DNA of 44,580 nt from positions 1-44,580 of the forward strand of contig NZ_JANIBJ010000035.1 in NCBI RefSeq assembly GCF_024505185.1, written 5' to 3'. Made by a program: the position numbers and the translations under genes. Positions 1 to 8,082 of this stretch are shown here, one piece after another (within the stretch, counting starts at the first letter, position 1; each line of letters starts with the position of its first letter). The notes under the pieces were generated by a model. It was not told the origin of the DNA and made no database searches. It saw nothing but the letters and a program-made list of their open reading frames with translations. This stretch comes from Methylomonas subterranea (GTDB lineage Bacteria > Pseudomonadota > Gammaproteobacteria > Methylococcales > Methylomonadaceae).

Positions 1-182
1 CGGAACGGCCGCACAACCTGCATGAAATCGGCAAACGTCATGTCATTGCCTTCTGGAAAGCCCACCGCGACCTGGCGCCGAAAACCGCCCATGCCTATTG
101 GCTGGCGTTGTGTGTGATCTGGGAATGGACCGATAAACCGGGTCAGCCGCCCAAGCCGATTGCAGATGCCACAGATGACTAA
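1..182 (+). CDS. 3' end of a possible tyrosine-recombinase-like protein (partial)
   Basis: An open frame enters from the left edge (first full codon at base 3) and stops with TAA at 180-182, giving 59 residues. The visible text includes HEIGKRHVIAFWKAHRDL and TAHAYWLALCVIWEW. This alternation of basic and aromatic residues resembles the SAM-like core-binding domain at the N-terminus of phage-type integrases. If so, the protein is short or truncated, because no catalytic R...HxxR...Y domain follows. It is a boundary fragment, so the family call is tentative. It lies at the edge of an accessory region rich in toxin-antitoxin and recombinase genes, which fits a mobile origin. Confidence 0.4.
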   Translation, partial: ERPHNLHEIGKRHVIAFWKAHRDLAPKTAHAYWLALCVIWEWTDKPGQPPKPIADATDD

Positions 183-331
183 AACGGCTATCGACAACGT
201 CAGACGAAATCGGCTTGCGTCGGTTTTTACTTTGCTTCCACCGGCTTAAAAATGCTAATTTTGTCTTTTTAGCCACTCTCGTTACTTGGTAGTGCCGACT
301 CGGCAAGCTCATTTAAATAAATTAAGGATAT

Positions 332-3268
332 ATGCAGACGCCAACGCCTAATCACTTACCACGTTACCAACTGAGTCAATGGGCCAAGTGGTTTGCCAAC
401 GATCGCCGCTTTCACGCCTTTGCTCTCGATCAAGAAACGCTGGTGTTGACGGACAAATTTCAAAAGAAACATAAACATCACGTACTGAGTATTCAGCCAG
501 CAATTGGCATCGAATCCGGTTGGTTTTGGGACACGTTGTTGATTTCTCAGATAGATGGCCAGACCTTACGTTTTGGCGGTGTCGAGAAAAAGCAGTCGGC
601 ATTGTTACAAGTATCGATGAAGCGCCACGTCCACCAACGCATCCAACGTTTCTATCAAGAGTTTTCTCCGGCCCTGATAGGAGCAGCTCAAGAAGCCAGA
701 TTGATATTTTCCGGCCAACGTTATATTCGCCGTGCTCTGGCGAATCATTGGGTTAAACGCCATGTTGCGTTAGCGACGGGCCTCAAGCGTCCTGATTGTT
801 TACAGTATTTGCCGAGCGAGCTGCATCAAGACTATCGACATGTCCGTCCGCTAATAGACAACACGGATGAGCAGATCACCCGTTTCAATCAAGCGTTTAT
901 TGATCAACAAGCCCAACTGTTCAGGGATTTTTTTGATCAGGTCGAAACCAATCCGCTGACCGAAGCGCAACGCAAGGCCTGCATCATCGACGAGCAGCAC
1001 AACCTAGTGCTGGCCGGCGCGGGGACCGGTAAGACCAGTACCATGATCGGCCGCGCCGGTTATTTGATCAAAGCCGGTCTGGCAAACCCCGAACAGATTC
1101 TGATGCTGGCCTATGCCCGCAAAGCGGCGGAAGAGATGGGCGAGCGCATCCGGTCGAAATTAGGGATTCAAAATCTGACCGTGAAAACCTTTCATAGCCT
1201 GGGTTTAGACATCATCAGCCAGGTTGAGGGTGTCAGGCCGGCCATCGACAAAATGGCGGAAGATGAAACCCAGCGGGCTGCGTTTGTCGATAGCCAAATT
1301 CAAAGCCTGCTGGAAGATGAACGCTATCGCTCGCGCTTGCTGACCTATTTCCTACGCTTTGCCCATCCCTATAAAAGCCAATTCAATTTCAAGAGTTTAG
1401 GCGCTTACAATGCGTACATCCTGGAAAACGATATTCGTACGCTGCAAGGCGAGCTGGTTAAAAGCTACGAGGAATGCGAGATCGCCAATTTCTTGTATCG
1501 ACAAGGCATAGCCTATCAATACGAGGCCAATTATCAGGTCAACACCTCCGGCCCGGACTACCGCGTCTACCAACCGGACTTCTTTCTGCCGACTTACGGC
1601 ATCTATATCGAACACTTTGCTGTAAACGAACACAACCAAACGCCGCCGTTTATCGATCAAGAACGCTACCTGGCCGGCATGGAATGGAAACGGGCGCTAC
1701 ACGCAAAATATCAAACCCCGCTGATCGAAACCTACAGCTACCTGAAACAACAAGGGCGACTGACCGAGGTACTCAGCGAAAAGTTACAAGCGGCCGGCGT
1801 TCAGTTCAATGCCTTGCCGCAAAACGAGTTACTGACCCAACTGAATGAGTTAGGCCGGGTATCGGAATTCAGCAAACTGATGGCGCAAATCCTCAGCCTG
1901 TTCAAAGCCGCTTACCTCAGCATCAAACAACTGGTGGAAAAGGCGGAGAAGCATGAAGACCAGGAACGCATGCGTGCTGCGGCGCATTTATTCGAACCGA
2001 TCTACCAAGCCTACCAGCAACGGCTCCGCGACAACGCCACCCTCGATTTTGACGACATGATTGGCCGCGCCATTGAATACGTTGAATCCGGGCGTTTTTC
2101 ATCGCCATATCGATATTTACTGGTGGACGAGTTTCAGGATATTTCCGCCAGCCGGGCACGCTTGTTAAAAGCGTTGATGGCGCAGCAAGCCGAAGCCAGC
2201 TTATTCGGCGTTGGCGACGACTGGCAATCCATCTACCGCTTTACCGGCAGCGATGTCGCATTGACCAAAGATTTTCAAGCCCACTTTGGCAATACGGCGA
2301 CCAGCGTGCTGGATCAAACCTTTCGCTTCAATAACAAAATCGGTGAAGTGGCGTCACGTTTCGTCACCCAAAATCCCAGCCAGATCGACAAACAGATTCG
2401 TAGCCTGCGGCTGGTCGACCGTCCCGCCGTATCCCTCATCAAAACCGATCAGGATTTAGTGGGTATTCATGCGGCACTCGACGTCATCGCCGGCAGGGCC
2501 AAGCCATCCGCCAGTGTATTGATGCTTGCGCGCTTTAACTTCAAACGGCCCGATGTCGCCGCCTTGAAGCGCCGCTATCTGCAATTGTCACTGCAATTCA
2601 TGACGGTGCATGCCTCCAAAGGCAAAGAAGCCGATTACGTGATCGTGTTTGGCTTGGAGAAGGGCGAACACGGCTTTCCGTCGGAAAAAGCCACTCATCC
2701 CTTACTGGAATTATTGCTGCCTCAAGCCGAAGCCTTCGCGCATGCCGAAGAGCGCCGCCTGTTCTACGTGGCACTGACACGGGCGCGGCATCATGTGTAT
2801 TTAGTCACCAACGGTCTGAACCCGTCGCCATTCATCAGAGAGTTAGTCGACGGTGACTATGCCGTCACCATCGACGAATTTACCGGGCCCGGCTTTCAGG
2901 AGAGGCTAGCCGACATCCCCTGTCCCGCCTGCAAAACCGGCTGGATGGTACCCAGAGATAGCCAGTACGGCAGTTTCTTTGGCTGCAATCAATACCCACT
3001 GTGCAATCACACCGAGCGGGCTTGTCAATGGTGCGGCGGAGGCTTGAAAATCCAAGGCCGCTTTCGCGTTTGTGAAAATCGCCGTTGCGACTTTGTCGAA
3101 CCGATCTGCCCGTGTTGCCAGGGCGCCATGGTATTGCGCAAAGGACCGCATGGCCAATTCTGGGGCTGCTCGCATTACCGTAAAAACGCAGCGTTTTCCT
3201 GCTCTCATACCGAGAAATTTATCGATTTGCAGGCCGCCAAGGTTAAATCACCGGTCAACGCCGCCTGA
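332..3268 (+). CDS. UvrD/Rep superfamily 1A DNA helicase (HelD-like) with C-terminal zinc ribbons
   Basis: The 978-residue protein is an ATP-driven SF1A DNA helicase. Walker A is AGAGTGKT at residues 228-235 (Lys234), the DExx box is DEFQD at 599-603, and later helicase motifs (GVGDDWQSIYRF, MTVHASKGKEADYV, LFYVALTRAR) are all present, so the motor looks intact. The ~220 residues before Walker A resemble the N-terminal region of helicase IV (HelD). From Cys864 onward there are repeated CxxC pairs of the topoisomerase-type C4 zinc-ribbon kind (CPAC...C...C, CQWC, CPCC...C), which E. coli HelD lacks. The start is ATG 332 with AAGGA at 324-328. The role is probably repair or recombination; a place in a defence locus is possible but not shown. 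The next gene is convergent. Confidence 0.9.
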   Translation: MQTPTPNHLPRYQLSQWAKWFANDRRFHAFALDQETLVLTDKFQKKHKHHVLSIQPAIGIESGWFWDTLLISQIDGQTLRFGGVEKKQSALLQVSMKRHVHQRIQRFYQEFSPALIGAAQEARLIFSGQRYIRRALANHWVKRHVALATGLKRPDCLQYLPSELHQDYRHVRPLIDNTDEQITRFNQAFIDQQAQLFRDFFDQVETNPLTEAQRKACIIDEQHNLVLAGAGTGKTSTMIGRAGYLIKAGLANPEQILMLAYARKAAEEMGERIRSKLGIQNLTVKTFHSLGLDIISQVEGVRPAIDKMAEDETQRAAFVDSQIQSLLEDERYRSRLLTYFLRFAHPYKSQFNFKSLGAYNAYILENDIRTLQGELVKSYEECEIANFLYRQGIAYQYEANYQVNTSGPDYRVYQPDFFLPTYGIYIEHFAVNEHNQTPPFIDQERYLAGMEWKRALHAKYQTPLIETYSYLKQQGRLTEVLSEKLQAAGVQFNALPQNELLTQLNELGRVSEFSKLMAQILSLFKAAYLSIKQLVEKAEKHEDQERMRAAAHLFEPIYQAYQQRLRDNATLDFDDMIGRAIEYVESGRFSSPYRYLLVDEFQDISASRARLLKALMAQQAEASLFGVGDDWQSIYRFTGSDVALTKDFQAHFGNTATSVLDQTFRFNNKIGEVASRFVTQNPSQIDKQIRSLRLVDRPAVSLIKTDQDLVGIHAALDVIAGRAKPSASVLMLARFNFKRPDVAALKRRYLQLSLQFMTVHASKGKEADYVIVFGLEKGEHGFPSEKATHPLLELLLPQAEAFAHAEERRLFYVALTRARHHVYLVTNGLNPSPFIRELVDGDYAVTIDEFTGPGFQERLADIPCPACKTGWMVPRDSQYGSFFGCNQYPLCNHTERACQWCGGGLKIQGRFRVCENRRCDFVEPICPCCQGAMVLRKGPHGQFWGCSHYRKNAAFSCSHTEKFIDLQAAKVKSPVNAA

Positions 3269-3315
3269 TAGCGCCAACTGAGAATAATCTGACTACCTTG
3301 GCCCAAAGGCATTTA

Positions 3316-4077
3316 TTATCCCTCTTCGTCTTCTAATGTTAGTAGCAAATCTATTTGAGCTTTGAGCCTCGCCTTGTCGGCATTATAGAAAGGAGTTGGA
3401 ATAAGCAGCCAAGCTCGACGCCCGCCTGGAAGACGAACTGGAATTCGGTCTAAATCAGCATCCTCTTGACTGATTTTGTTGGGCAAAGGTAATGATGAAA
3501 TGGCAGGAACTACATTTTCAGCAACGGGCTGAGCTTCTTCTGGTTCTGTAATAGGGTCTTGAAAATCATCGCCGGTATCTCCCTCAAATTCATTATCGGA
3601 TTCGCTACCGAAATAATTGGCAAAACCAACTGATCCCTTGAATACAGTTAAAGCAGACTCTGCTGCTTGTGGTGCAAAGCCTCGCTGGATCAATTCGTAT
3701 TTTAGATTTGCATCTGACGGTAACCCTGAGGCGTACTTCTCTAGCAAATCGCTGTAAAGGGCGGGACGGCCGAGAAAACCTAATAGTAAAGATCGTCTTA
3801 GATTTGCATCTGGTGCAAATTTGTATGATTCCACTTCTTTGGCTACAGAGAGCATTCCTTCCTTTGGACGATCTAGCAATCCAAAGTACCGAAGAGAAGC
3901 CAAAATACTTAGTGCGCTTCCATTGTTGGCACTTTTGTAGCCTAAATGCTGAGCAATGATGTCTGTAGTTGCAGGATGCAATCTTTCACGATCATATATT
4001 TTTATCGCTCGCTCAAGAGCTTCATTCAATGGCAGTGATGGGGCGCGCGGGCTTTTTTTTCGTGGTATGCCAGTCAT
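3316..4077 (-). CDS. Winged-helix-like protein of unknown function
   Basis: I do not recognise a named family with certainty. The 253-residue protein starts with a basic tail (MTGIPRKKSPRAP). Residues ~17-75 look like a winged-helix fold (NEALERAIKIYDRERLHP, then DIIAQHLGYKS and LRYFGLL). A second helical part (FLGRPALYSDLLEKYASGLP, then LKYELIQRGF) resembles DUF5343-type proteins. An acidic low-complexity linker lies around residues 155-185, and a short C-terminal domain contains VRLPGGRRAWLLIPTPFY. The gene is more AT-rich than the core genes to the right, which suggests acquisition. It is divergent from the AbiE-like module across a 273-base AT-rich gap, so it may share that control region. 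A DNA-binding or regulatory role is inference. Confidence 0.7.
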   Translation of the reverse strand: MTGIPRKKSPRAPSLPLNEALERAIKIYDRERLHPATTDIIAQHLGYKSANNGSALSILASLRYFGLLDRPKEGMLSVAKEVESYKFAPDANLRRSLLLGFLGRPALYSDLLEKYASGLPSDANLKYELIQRGFAPQAAESALTVFKGSVGFANYFGSESDNEFEGDTGDDFQDPITEPEEAQPVAENVVPAISSLPLPNKISQEDADLDRIPVRLPGGRRAWLLIPTPFYNADKARLKAQIDLLLTLEDEEG

Positions 4078-4263
4078 AGCTATCTCATAAACGTTAAAAG
4101 AAGACGTTTATGCGCTTAGATTTCTTTGCGCATAACTAATTACATACTTAAGTTTACATCTATTCATTGTTTTTTAAAGTATTTTTTATTCTTTTATTGG
4201 AGTTTTTTTATATTTTTTTCGAGTTTGTTGGCGGATATTGTAGTTTAAACTTAGGTTTTCGTC

Positions 4264-4341
4264 ATTCGCGAATAGCAAAATTTCTTGTTGATCTCCAACT
4301 GGCGTGTAATGATAGAATTGCTATCCACGATTCGCGAATAG
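4264..4341 (+). promoter_or_regulatory. Two ATTCGCGAAT palindromes upstream of the AbiE-like module (probable operators)
   Basis: The perfect palindrome ATTCGCGAAT occurs at 4264-4273 and 4330-4339. Both copies continue with AG, so 12 bases are identical and the copies are 66 bases apart. The second copy ends 11 bases before the ATG at 4351. Between them lies a weak promoter-like pair, TTGATC at 4288-4293 and TAGAAT at 4313-4318 (19-base spacer), so the second palindrome would sit near the transcription start. AbiEi antitoxins are known to bind paired inverted repeats upstream of their operon. Assigning these sites to the downstream wHTH protein is inference. Confidence 0.5.
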
Positions 4342-4350
4342 AGAAAACGC

Positions 4351-4887
4351 ATGCTTGCAATACGGCAAAGGCAACCGGTTTTAAAGCCACAGGATCTGCT
4401 TGTGGCTTTAAAAATTGCAGTAAATAGCGATAGGATGATGACCTTTATGGAACTAGGTCATGAATTATCGATGTCAACATCAGAAGTGCATGCGGCTACT
4501 CGAAGGGCTGAAATGTCCCACCTAATAATTCGGGAATTTGGTCAGTTGCGGGCCATACGCTTATCGCTGCAAGAATTTATTTTACATGGAGTGAAATACG
4601 TATTCCCCGGAGTGCAGGGTACCGTTACACGAGGAATGCTAACAGGCATTGCGGCTCCTCCATTAAACAAATTTTTTCCACAGAATGAAATATTGGGGGC
4701 TGTATGGCCTGATCCTCAAGGCGAGGAGCGAGGCCTTAGCATTCAGCCTCTTTACCCATCTGTACCGGCGGCTGCAAGGGCTGATTCCCGCCTTTATGAA
4801 ATTCTTGTAATCGTTGACGCGTTAAGAGCTGGAGCAGCTCGAGACCGGGAAATTGCTACATCAGAACTAATGAGTCGCCTAGGATGA
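4351..4887 (+). CDS. wHTH antitoxin/regulator of an AbiE-like toxin-antitoxin pair
   Basis: The 178-residue protein has an N-terminal winged-helix region: LKPQDLLVALKIAV, then MTFMELGHELSMSTSEVHAA as the likely recognition helix, then a hydrophobic wing strand. The rest has a conserved look (FPGVQGTVTRG, IQPLYPSVPAAA), typical of wHTH proteins found directly before AbiEii-like nucleotidyltransferases. Its stop overlaps the start of that gene (ATGA at 4884-4887), so the two are translationally coupled. As partner it should neutralise the toxin and repress its own operon, most plausibly through the palindromes just upstream. The antitoxin role comes from gene order and family pattern, not from a residue motif. 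The ATG at 4351 is followed by an open frame without alternative strong starts. Confidence 0.72.
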   Translation: MLAIRQRQPVLKPQDLLVALKIAVNSDRMMTFMELGHELSMSTSEVHAATRRAEMSHLIIREFGQLRAIRLSLQEFILHGVKYVFPGVQGTVTRGMLTGIAAPPLNKFFPQNEILGAVWPDPQGEERGLSIQPLYPSVPAAARADSRLYEILVIVDALRAGAARDREIATSELMSRLG

Positions 4888-5570
4888 TCAATGACGATCC
4901 AAATCTCGGCACACTGGAATTAGCAGCCCACGCTTTAAAACCGCTATTGGACGAATTAGTGCTTGTCGGAGGATGTGCCGTAGGCATACTAATTACAGAC
5001 CGAGCGCGGCCACCTGTAAGATATACGATAGATGTTGATCTGCTGGCGGAGGTTACTCCACTCTCAAATTACTACAAATTAGGTGAAAAGCTTAGAAAGT
5101 TAGGTTTTGAAGAGAAAGGCGACATCATTTGTCGCTGGACCAAAGGAGAGCTAATTATTGATGTCATGCCTACGGACGAAAATGTACTCGGTTTTACTAA
5201 CTCATGGTACAGGCTGGCCGCAGAGAAGCCTTTAAAAACTATGCTACCAAGTGGCATAACTATCCAACACATCTCAGCCCCATTATTGATGGCAACAAAA
5301 ATTGAGTCCTTCTATGGGCGTGGTGCGGGTGACTATCTTCATCACGATATAGAAGACATTGTTAATCTCGTAGATGGTCGTCCCGAAATAATTGATGAAC
5401 TACGCGAGTCGCCTAAACATCTGCGTGACTTCGTTGAGCAGGAATTTGACGATTTATTAGCAGATACAAACTTCATTGATTGCATTCAAATGCATCTAGG
5501 CCCTAGTGAATTTGATCAGTCGAGGGTATCGATAGTGATTGAGCGTATGCGCCTAATGGCAGGACTATAG
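4884..5570 (+). CDS. AbiEii-like nucleotidyltransferase toxin
   Basis: The 228-residue protein carries the minimal nucleotidyltransferase signature. There is a Gly-Gly pair at 29-30 in LVLVGGCAVGI, followed by the metal-binding Asp50-x-Asp52 in YTIDVDLL. A later acidic strand (GELIIDVMPTD) supplies the usual third carboxylate region. The text ISAPLLMATKIESFYGRG and the helix with DIEDIVNLVDGRPEI are typical of the AbiEii/AbiGii toxin family, which transfers nucleotides to RNA targets such as tRNA. The gene overlaps its wHTH partner by four bases. Such modules act in phage defence or plasmid/island maintenance; the substrate here is unknown. No key residue appears to be missing, so the toxin is probably active. 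Confidence 0.83.
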   Translation: MINDDPNLGTLELAAHALKPLLDELVLVGGCAVGILITDRARPPVRYTIDVDLLAEVTPLSNYYKLGEKLRKLGFEEKGDIICRWTKGELIIDVMPTDENVLGFTNSWYRLAAEKPLKTMLPSGITIQHISAPLLMATKIESFYGRGAGDYLHHDIEDIVNLVDGRPEIIDELRESPKHLRDFVEQEFDDLLADTNFIDCIQMHLGPSEFDQSRVSIVIERMRLMAGL

Positions 5571-5612
5571 AGGAGCTAACTCGCTAAACCTAAACCGACG
5601 TATCGACCAATA

Positions 5613-5822
5613 TCATGCAGACGGTTCGGTTTGGTCGCGTTCTCGGGGAATATCGGCCAGCTCCGGCATGGTTCCGCCCAAGGCGGCCCAGCGTTTGGCG
5701 GCCTGAATCCGGACGAAGGCTTTCATTGCTTCCCGGAAGATTTCGGTTTTATCCATGTCCGGATCGGCCATTTCCAGGGCTATTTCGTACAACGCATCGT
5801 CTATGGTTACAGTGGTTCGCAT
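5613..5822 (-). CDS. vapB: VapB-type ribbon-helix-helix antitoxin, apparently orphan
   Basis: The 69-residue protein begins MRTTVTIDDALYEIALEMA, the typical strand-helix start of VapB (DUF2191) ribbon-helix-helix antitoxins. The helix with TEIFREAMKAFVRIQAAKR follows, and then the C-terminal segment RWAALGGTMPELADIPR, which normally wraps a PIN-domain toxin. No PIN toxin follows it on the same strand: only 42 bases separate its stop from the convergent nucleotidyltransferase gene. It is therefore an orphan, a remnant of a lost pair, or an antitoxin acting on a toxin elsewhere. The VapC at 7.6 kb already has its own AbrB-type partner. Confidence 0.8.
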   Translation of the reverse strand: MRTTVTIDDALYEIALEMADPDMDKTEIFREAMKAFVRIQAAKRWAALGGTMPELADIPRERDQTEPSA

Positions 5823-5880
5823 AACGTTTACTCGGCATCAATTTTGATGATGTACTGAATCAAAAAATGTGCTCACGAGA

Positions 5881-6384
5881 TCACTCCGCACTTTCCTCAT
5901 ATTCCTCAATCACCTTATCCGACAAATGCGCAAGATGTTTCAACTCACCAATCTCAATGACATTGTCGTAAGACAGATAGGTGCACATTTCCGCCAGCGC
6001 GCGGCCTTCCAGTAACGAGAAGACCGGGCGCTGAATTTCCTGCAGGACTTTTTCGCGTTTTTCGGCGGGCGCGACGATATGCAATTTGATGTTGATGTTG
6101 GGCTGCAAGGCGACCAAGTCAGCCATTCGCAAAAGACCGGAATAAACCGAGGTGGTGTGTTCCACTTCAAATGCCCGGACAATGGAGCGGTTGCGCAGCC
6201 AAATGACATCGATTTGCTCGATGGTTTTCATCGTGGTGGCGTCATAGCCTAGCGGTAGCTCGTCTAACAGTTCGCCCTGTTGTGCATGCCAGACTTTCAA
6301 TACCCGCCCACGGTCTGCTCTCGGCAGCCAAATGGTACAACCCATTAATGTGCCAATCTTGGCGAGTAGTCCTTGGATTTGCAT
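5881..6384 (-). CDS. Protein of unknown function with a possible PD-(D/E)XK-like core
   Basis: This 167-residue product has no certain family name. Its middle contains EQIDVIWLRN, then VRAFEVEHTTSVYSG, then LHIVAPAEKREKVLQEI. An acidic residue at the end of one strand followed by ExE-H at the end of the next is the arrangement seen in restriction-like PD-(D/E)XK folds, with a later strand and helix. Catalysis is only inferred. Upstream of its ATG the minus strand has CGGGAG a few bases away, a believable ribosome site. It follows the 254-residue gene after 12 bases and in the same reading frame, so the two probably work together or derive from one longer protein. The setting between toxin-antitoxin modules suggests a defence function. 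Confidence 0.62.
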   Translation of the reverse strand: MQIQGLLAKIGTLMGCTIWLPRADRGRVLKVWHAQQGELLDELPLGYDATTMKTIEQIDVIWLRNRSIVRAFEVEHTTSVYSGLLRMADLVALQPNINIKLHIVAPAEKREKVLQEIQRPVFSLLEGRALAEMCTYLSYDNVIEIGELKHLAHLSDKVIEEYEESAE

Positions 6385-6396
6385 GGACTCCCGTAC

Positions 6397-7161
6397 CTAT
6401 CCCGCATCATCTACGATTTCTGTCTCGTCGTCGGGAACAGTGGGTACCGTGACGCTCACTTTCTTATCCGTTCTTTTGACCGTATGCTGTCCTTTCCAAA
6501 GCGCCTGAATGGCTGGCGAATAGAAGAATCGGGTTAGCGTTCTAGCTGAGCCCTGCAGACCTTGCGCTCTCACACCTTCGAGAATAAGGGCATTGGTCGC
6601 GGTAATCCGTGTACCAATCGACGCCGTATCCCAATCAAACGGCACCGGCAGATTCAAAAACTCGATGATGGCCCGGCGGTCATTGAGTGAAATCATCGAC
6701 AGGTTGTTGATCGGGTCATAGGCTGCCAAAAATGCGCCCACCGTGTTGCCGCTCGGTCCGGTCAGGTTATTGCGCTGACCGGCGTTCATCGTATACAGCT
6801 CATCGATGAGTTGCGCTTTGCGATCCCGTTCCGCTTCGGTGAGTATTCGGTAAACCAGTGCGCCGAGTTTTTGATTGGCGTGAAATTCGTTAAACATTCG
6901 CCGCCAAGCGCCTTGCGGCACCATCGCCTTAGCCACCGCTTCGCTGTTCTTGGTGTTGCCTTTACCGTTCCGATCCAGGATACGCACAATGCCGTCGCAG
7001 TCAGAATCCGATATGGGCGCAGGGTCAGCCGACAAAATACGCTCATTCCAGAATTGCTTGAACTGTTGGCTTAAGGCTAGCCAAGTGTTATCCATGGCCT
7101 GAGTGTCGTACTCGGTCAGGAAGGCTTGGTACAGTTCTGAAAAATTGTGCTGATTACTCAT
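6397..7161 (-). CDS. Unknown protein, first gene of a two-gene unit
   Basis: I do not recognise this 254-residue protein. It is mostly helical, with no signal peptide, no membrane segment and no nucleotide-binding motif. Notable stretches are FKQFWNERILS, CDGIVRILDRNGKGN, MVPQGAWRRMFNEF, GNTVGAFLAAYDP and ILEGVRAQGLQG. The C-terminus is rich in Val, Thr and acidic residues. The gene ends with TAG, and four codons later in the same frame the 167-residue gene begins, so one stop codon alone separates them. It is divergent from the AbrB/VapC pair. The conserved-looking middle and the company of toxin-antitoxin and restriction genes suggest a restriction-like or defence partner, but nothing in the sequence proves it. 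Confidence 0.62.
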   Translation of the reverse strand: MSNQHNFSELYQAFLTEYDTQAMDNTWLALSQQFKQFWNERILSADPAPISDSDCDGIVRILDRNGKGNTKNSEAVAKAMVPQGAWRRMFNEFHANQKLGALVYRILTEAERDRKAQLIDELYTMNAGQRNNLTGPSGNTVGAFLAAYDPINNLSMISLNDRRAIIEFLNLPVPFDWDTASIGTRITATNALILEGVRAQGLQGSARTLTRFFYSPAIQALWKGQHTVKRTDKKVSVTVPTVPDDETEIVDDAG

Positions 7162-7335
7162 TGAGATGTGTTTCTTAGATAATTTTCGGAGGATCGATAT
7201 AAAAATTCGTTTCCATCAAACAACATGGAGCGGCAGAATCTATCAATAGGTAACGACATCAACCCAAACTTGTCAACAAGCCATCCCCAGCGGATAATCA
7301 GGCTTACTTTTCGACTTACTCAAAGGAGTATGCCA

Positions 7336-7602
7336 GTGTCTACCGCCACGATTACCCTATCCAGCAAGGGCCAGGTTGTCATCCCCAAGGAAATTCGCGA
7401 CGAACTGCATTGGGAAGCCGGCACGGAACTAACCCTGGTTTCCAATGCGTCCGGCGTTACGCTGAAAGCGGTGCCCAAGAAAACCGGCCGTAATTTGGCA
7501 GACTTGATCGGCATGCTAAAGCACGACGGGCCGGCGCTTTCCACTGAAGTCTTATGTCAGCCGGTAGATCTCAACGAAGAAGACAGTTCGGCCTCGTCAT
7601 GA
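7336..7602 (+). CDS. AbrB/MazE-fold antitoxin of a VapBC-type pair
   Basis: The protein carries the swapped-hairpin AbrB signature TITLSSKGQVVIPKEIRDEL near its N-terminus, followed by the GTELTLVSNASGVTLKAV strand region and a C-terminal tail that should bind the toxin. GTG 7336 is preferred as start because AAAGGAG at 7322-7328 then lies seven bases upstream; the ATG at 7330 would leave one base, and a longer frame from 7225 adds residues unlike the family. With the GTG the product has 88 residues. Its stop overlaps the start of the PIN-domain gene (ATGA at 7599-7602). Antitoxins of this type repress their own promoter and neutralise the ribonuclease. Confidence 0.86.
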   Translation: MSTATITLSSKGQVVIPKEIRDELHWEAGTELTLVSNASGVTLKAVPKKTGRNLADLIGMLKHDGPALSTEVLCQPVDLNEEDSSASS

Positions 7603-7994
7603 TCGCTTTTGATACTAATCTGCTGGTGCGGGTGCTGGTGGACGATCATCCCGAACAGGTGGCCGTGGTTCGGCAGTTGATCGCCAGCGACAGCATTTTT
7701 ATCTCGCGCACCGTTCTGCTGGAAACCGAATGGGTTCTGCGCGCCCGCTATAAAAAATCCCGCGACCAACTCGGCGCTTTTTTTACCGCGTTATTGGAAG
7801 TCGACAACACCGTGGTAGAGGATGCCGATGCCGTCAGCCATGCTTTGGAATGGTACGCCCAAGGTGCCGATTTCGCTGATGCCTTGCATCTGGCAGTTTG
7901 CGGTAAAGCCGTGATGCATACCTTCGACCGCGATTTTTGCAAATCCGCGCGCGAAGCCGGTACTACGCCGGAAGTACGGGTTTTACCGGTTTAA
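7599..7994 (+). CDS. vapC: VapC-type PIN-domain ribonuclease toxin
   Basis: The 131-residue protein is a PIN-domain endoribonuclease. The acidic metal-binding set is present: Asp5 in MIAFDTNLLV, Glu42 in VLLETEW, Asp94 in GADFADALH, and Asp110 or Asp112 in TFDRDF. VapC toxins cut specific RNAs (often tRNA or rRNA) when freed from their antitoxin. The length is normal for the family and no catalytic residue is missing. It is coupled by a four-base overlap to the AbrB-type antitoxin. A longer in-frame start at 7554 is listed by simple ORF logic, but ATG 7599 places the first strand exactly where PIN proteins begin. Confidence 0.9.
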   Translation: MIAFDTNLLVRVLVDDHPEQVAVVRQLIASDSIFISRTVLLETEWVLRARYKKSRDQLGAFFTALLEVDNTVVEDADAVSHALEWYAQGADFADALHLAVCGKAVMHTFDRDFCKSAREAGTTPEVRVLPV

Positions 7995-8082
7995 GACGAT
8001 CAAAACCACCCGAAGATAATCCCATTTCAACCAAGCGGCTAAACACCACTCGTTAGCCCTATAAGGACATCACCAAACCAAC

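Noticed and set aside
4167-4427. 86-codon frame across the AT-rich gap before the AbiE-like antitoxin.
   Set aside because: It begins in poly-T sequence, spans the two palindromes and overlaps the real antitoxin start in another frame.
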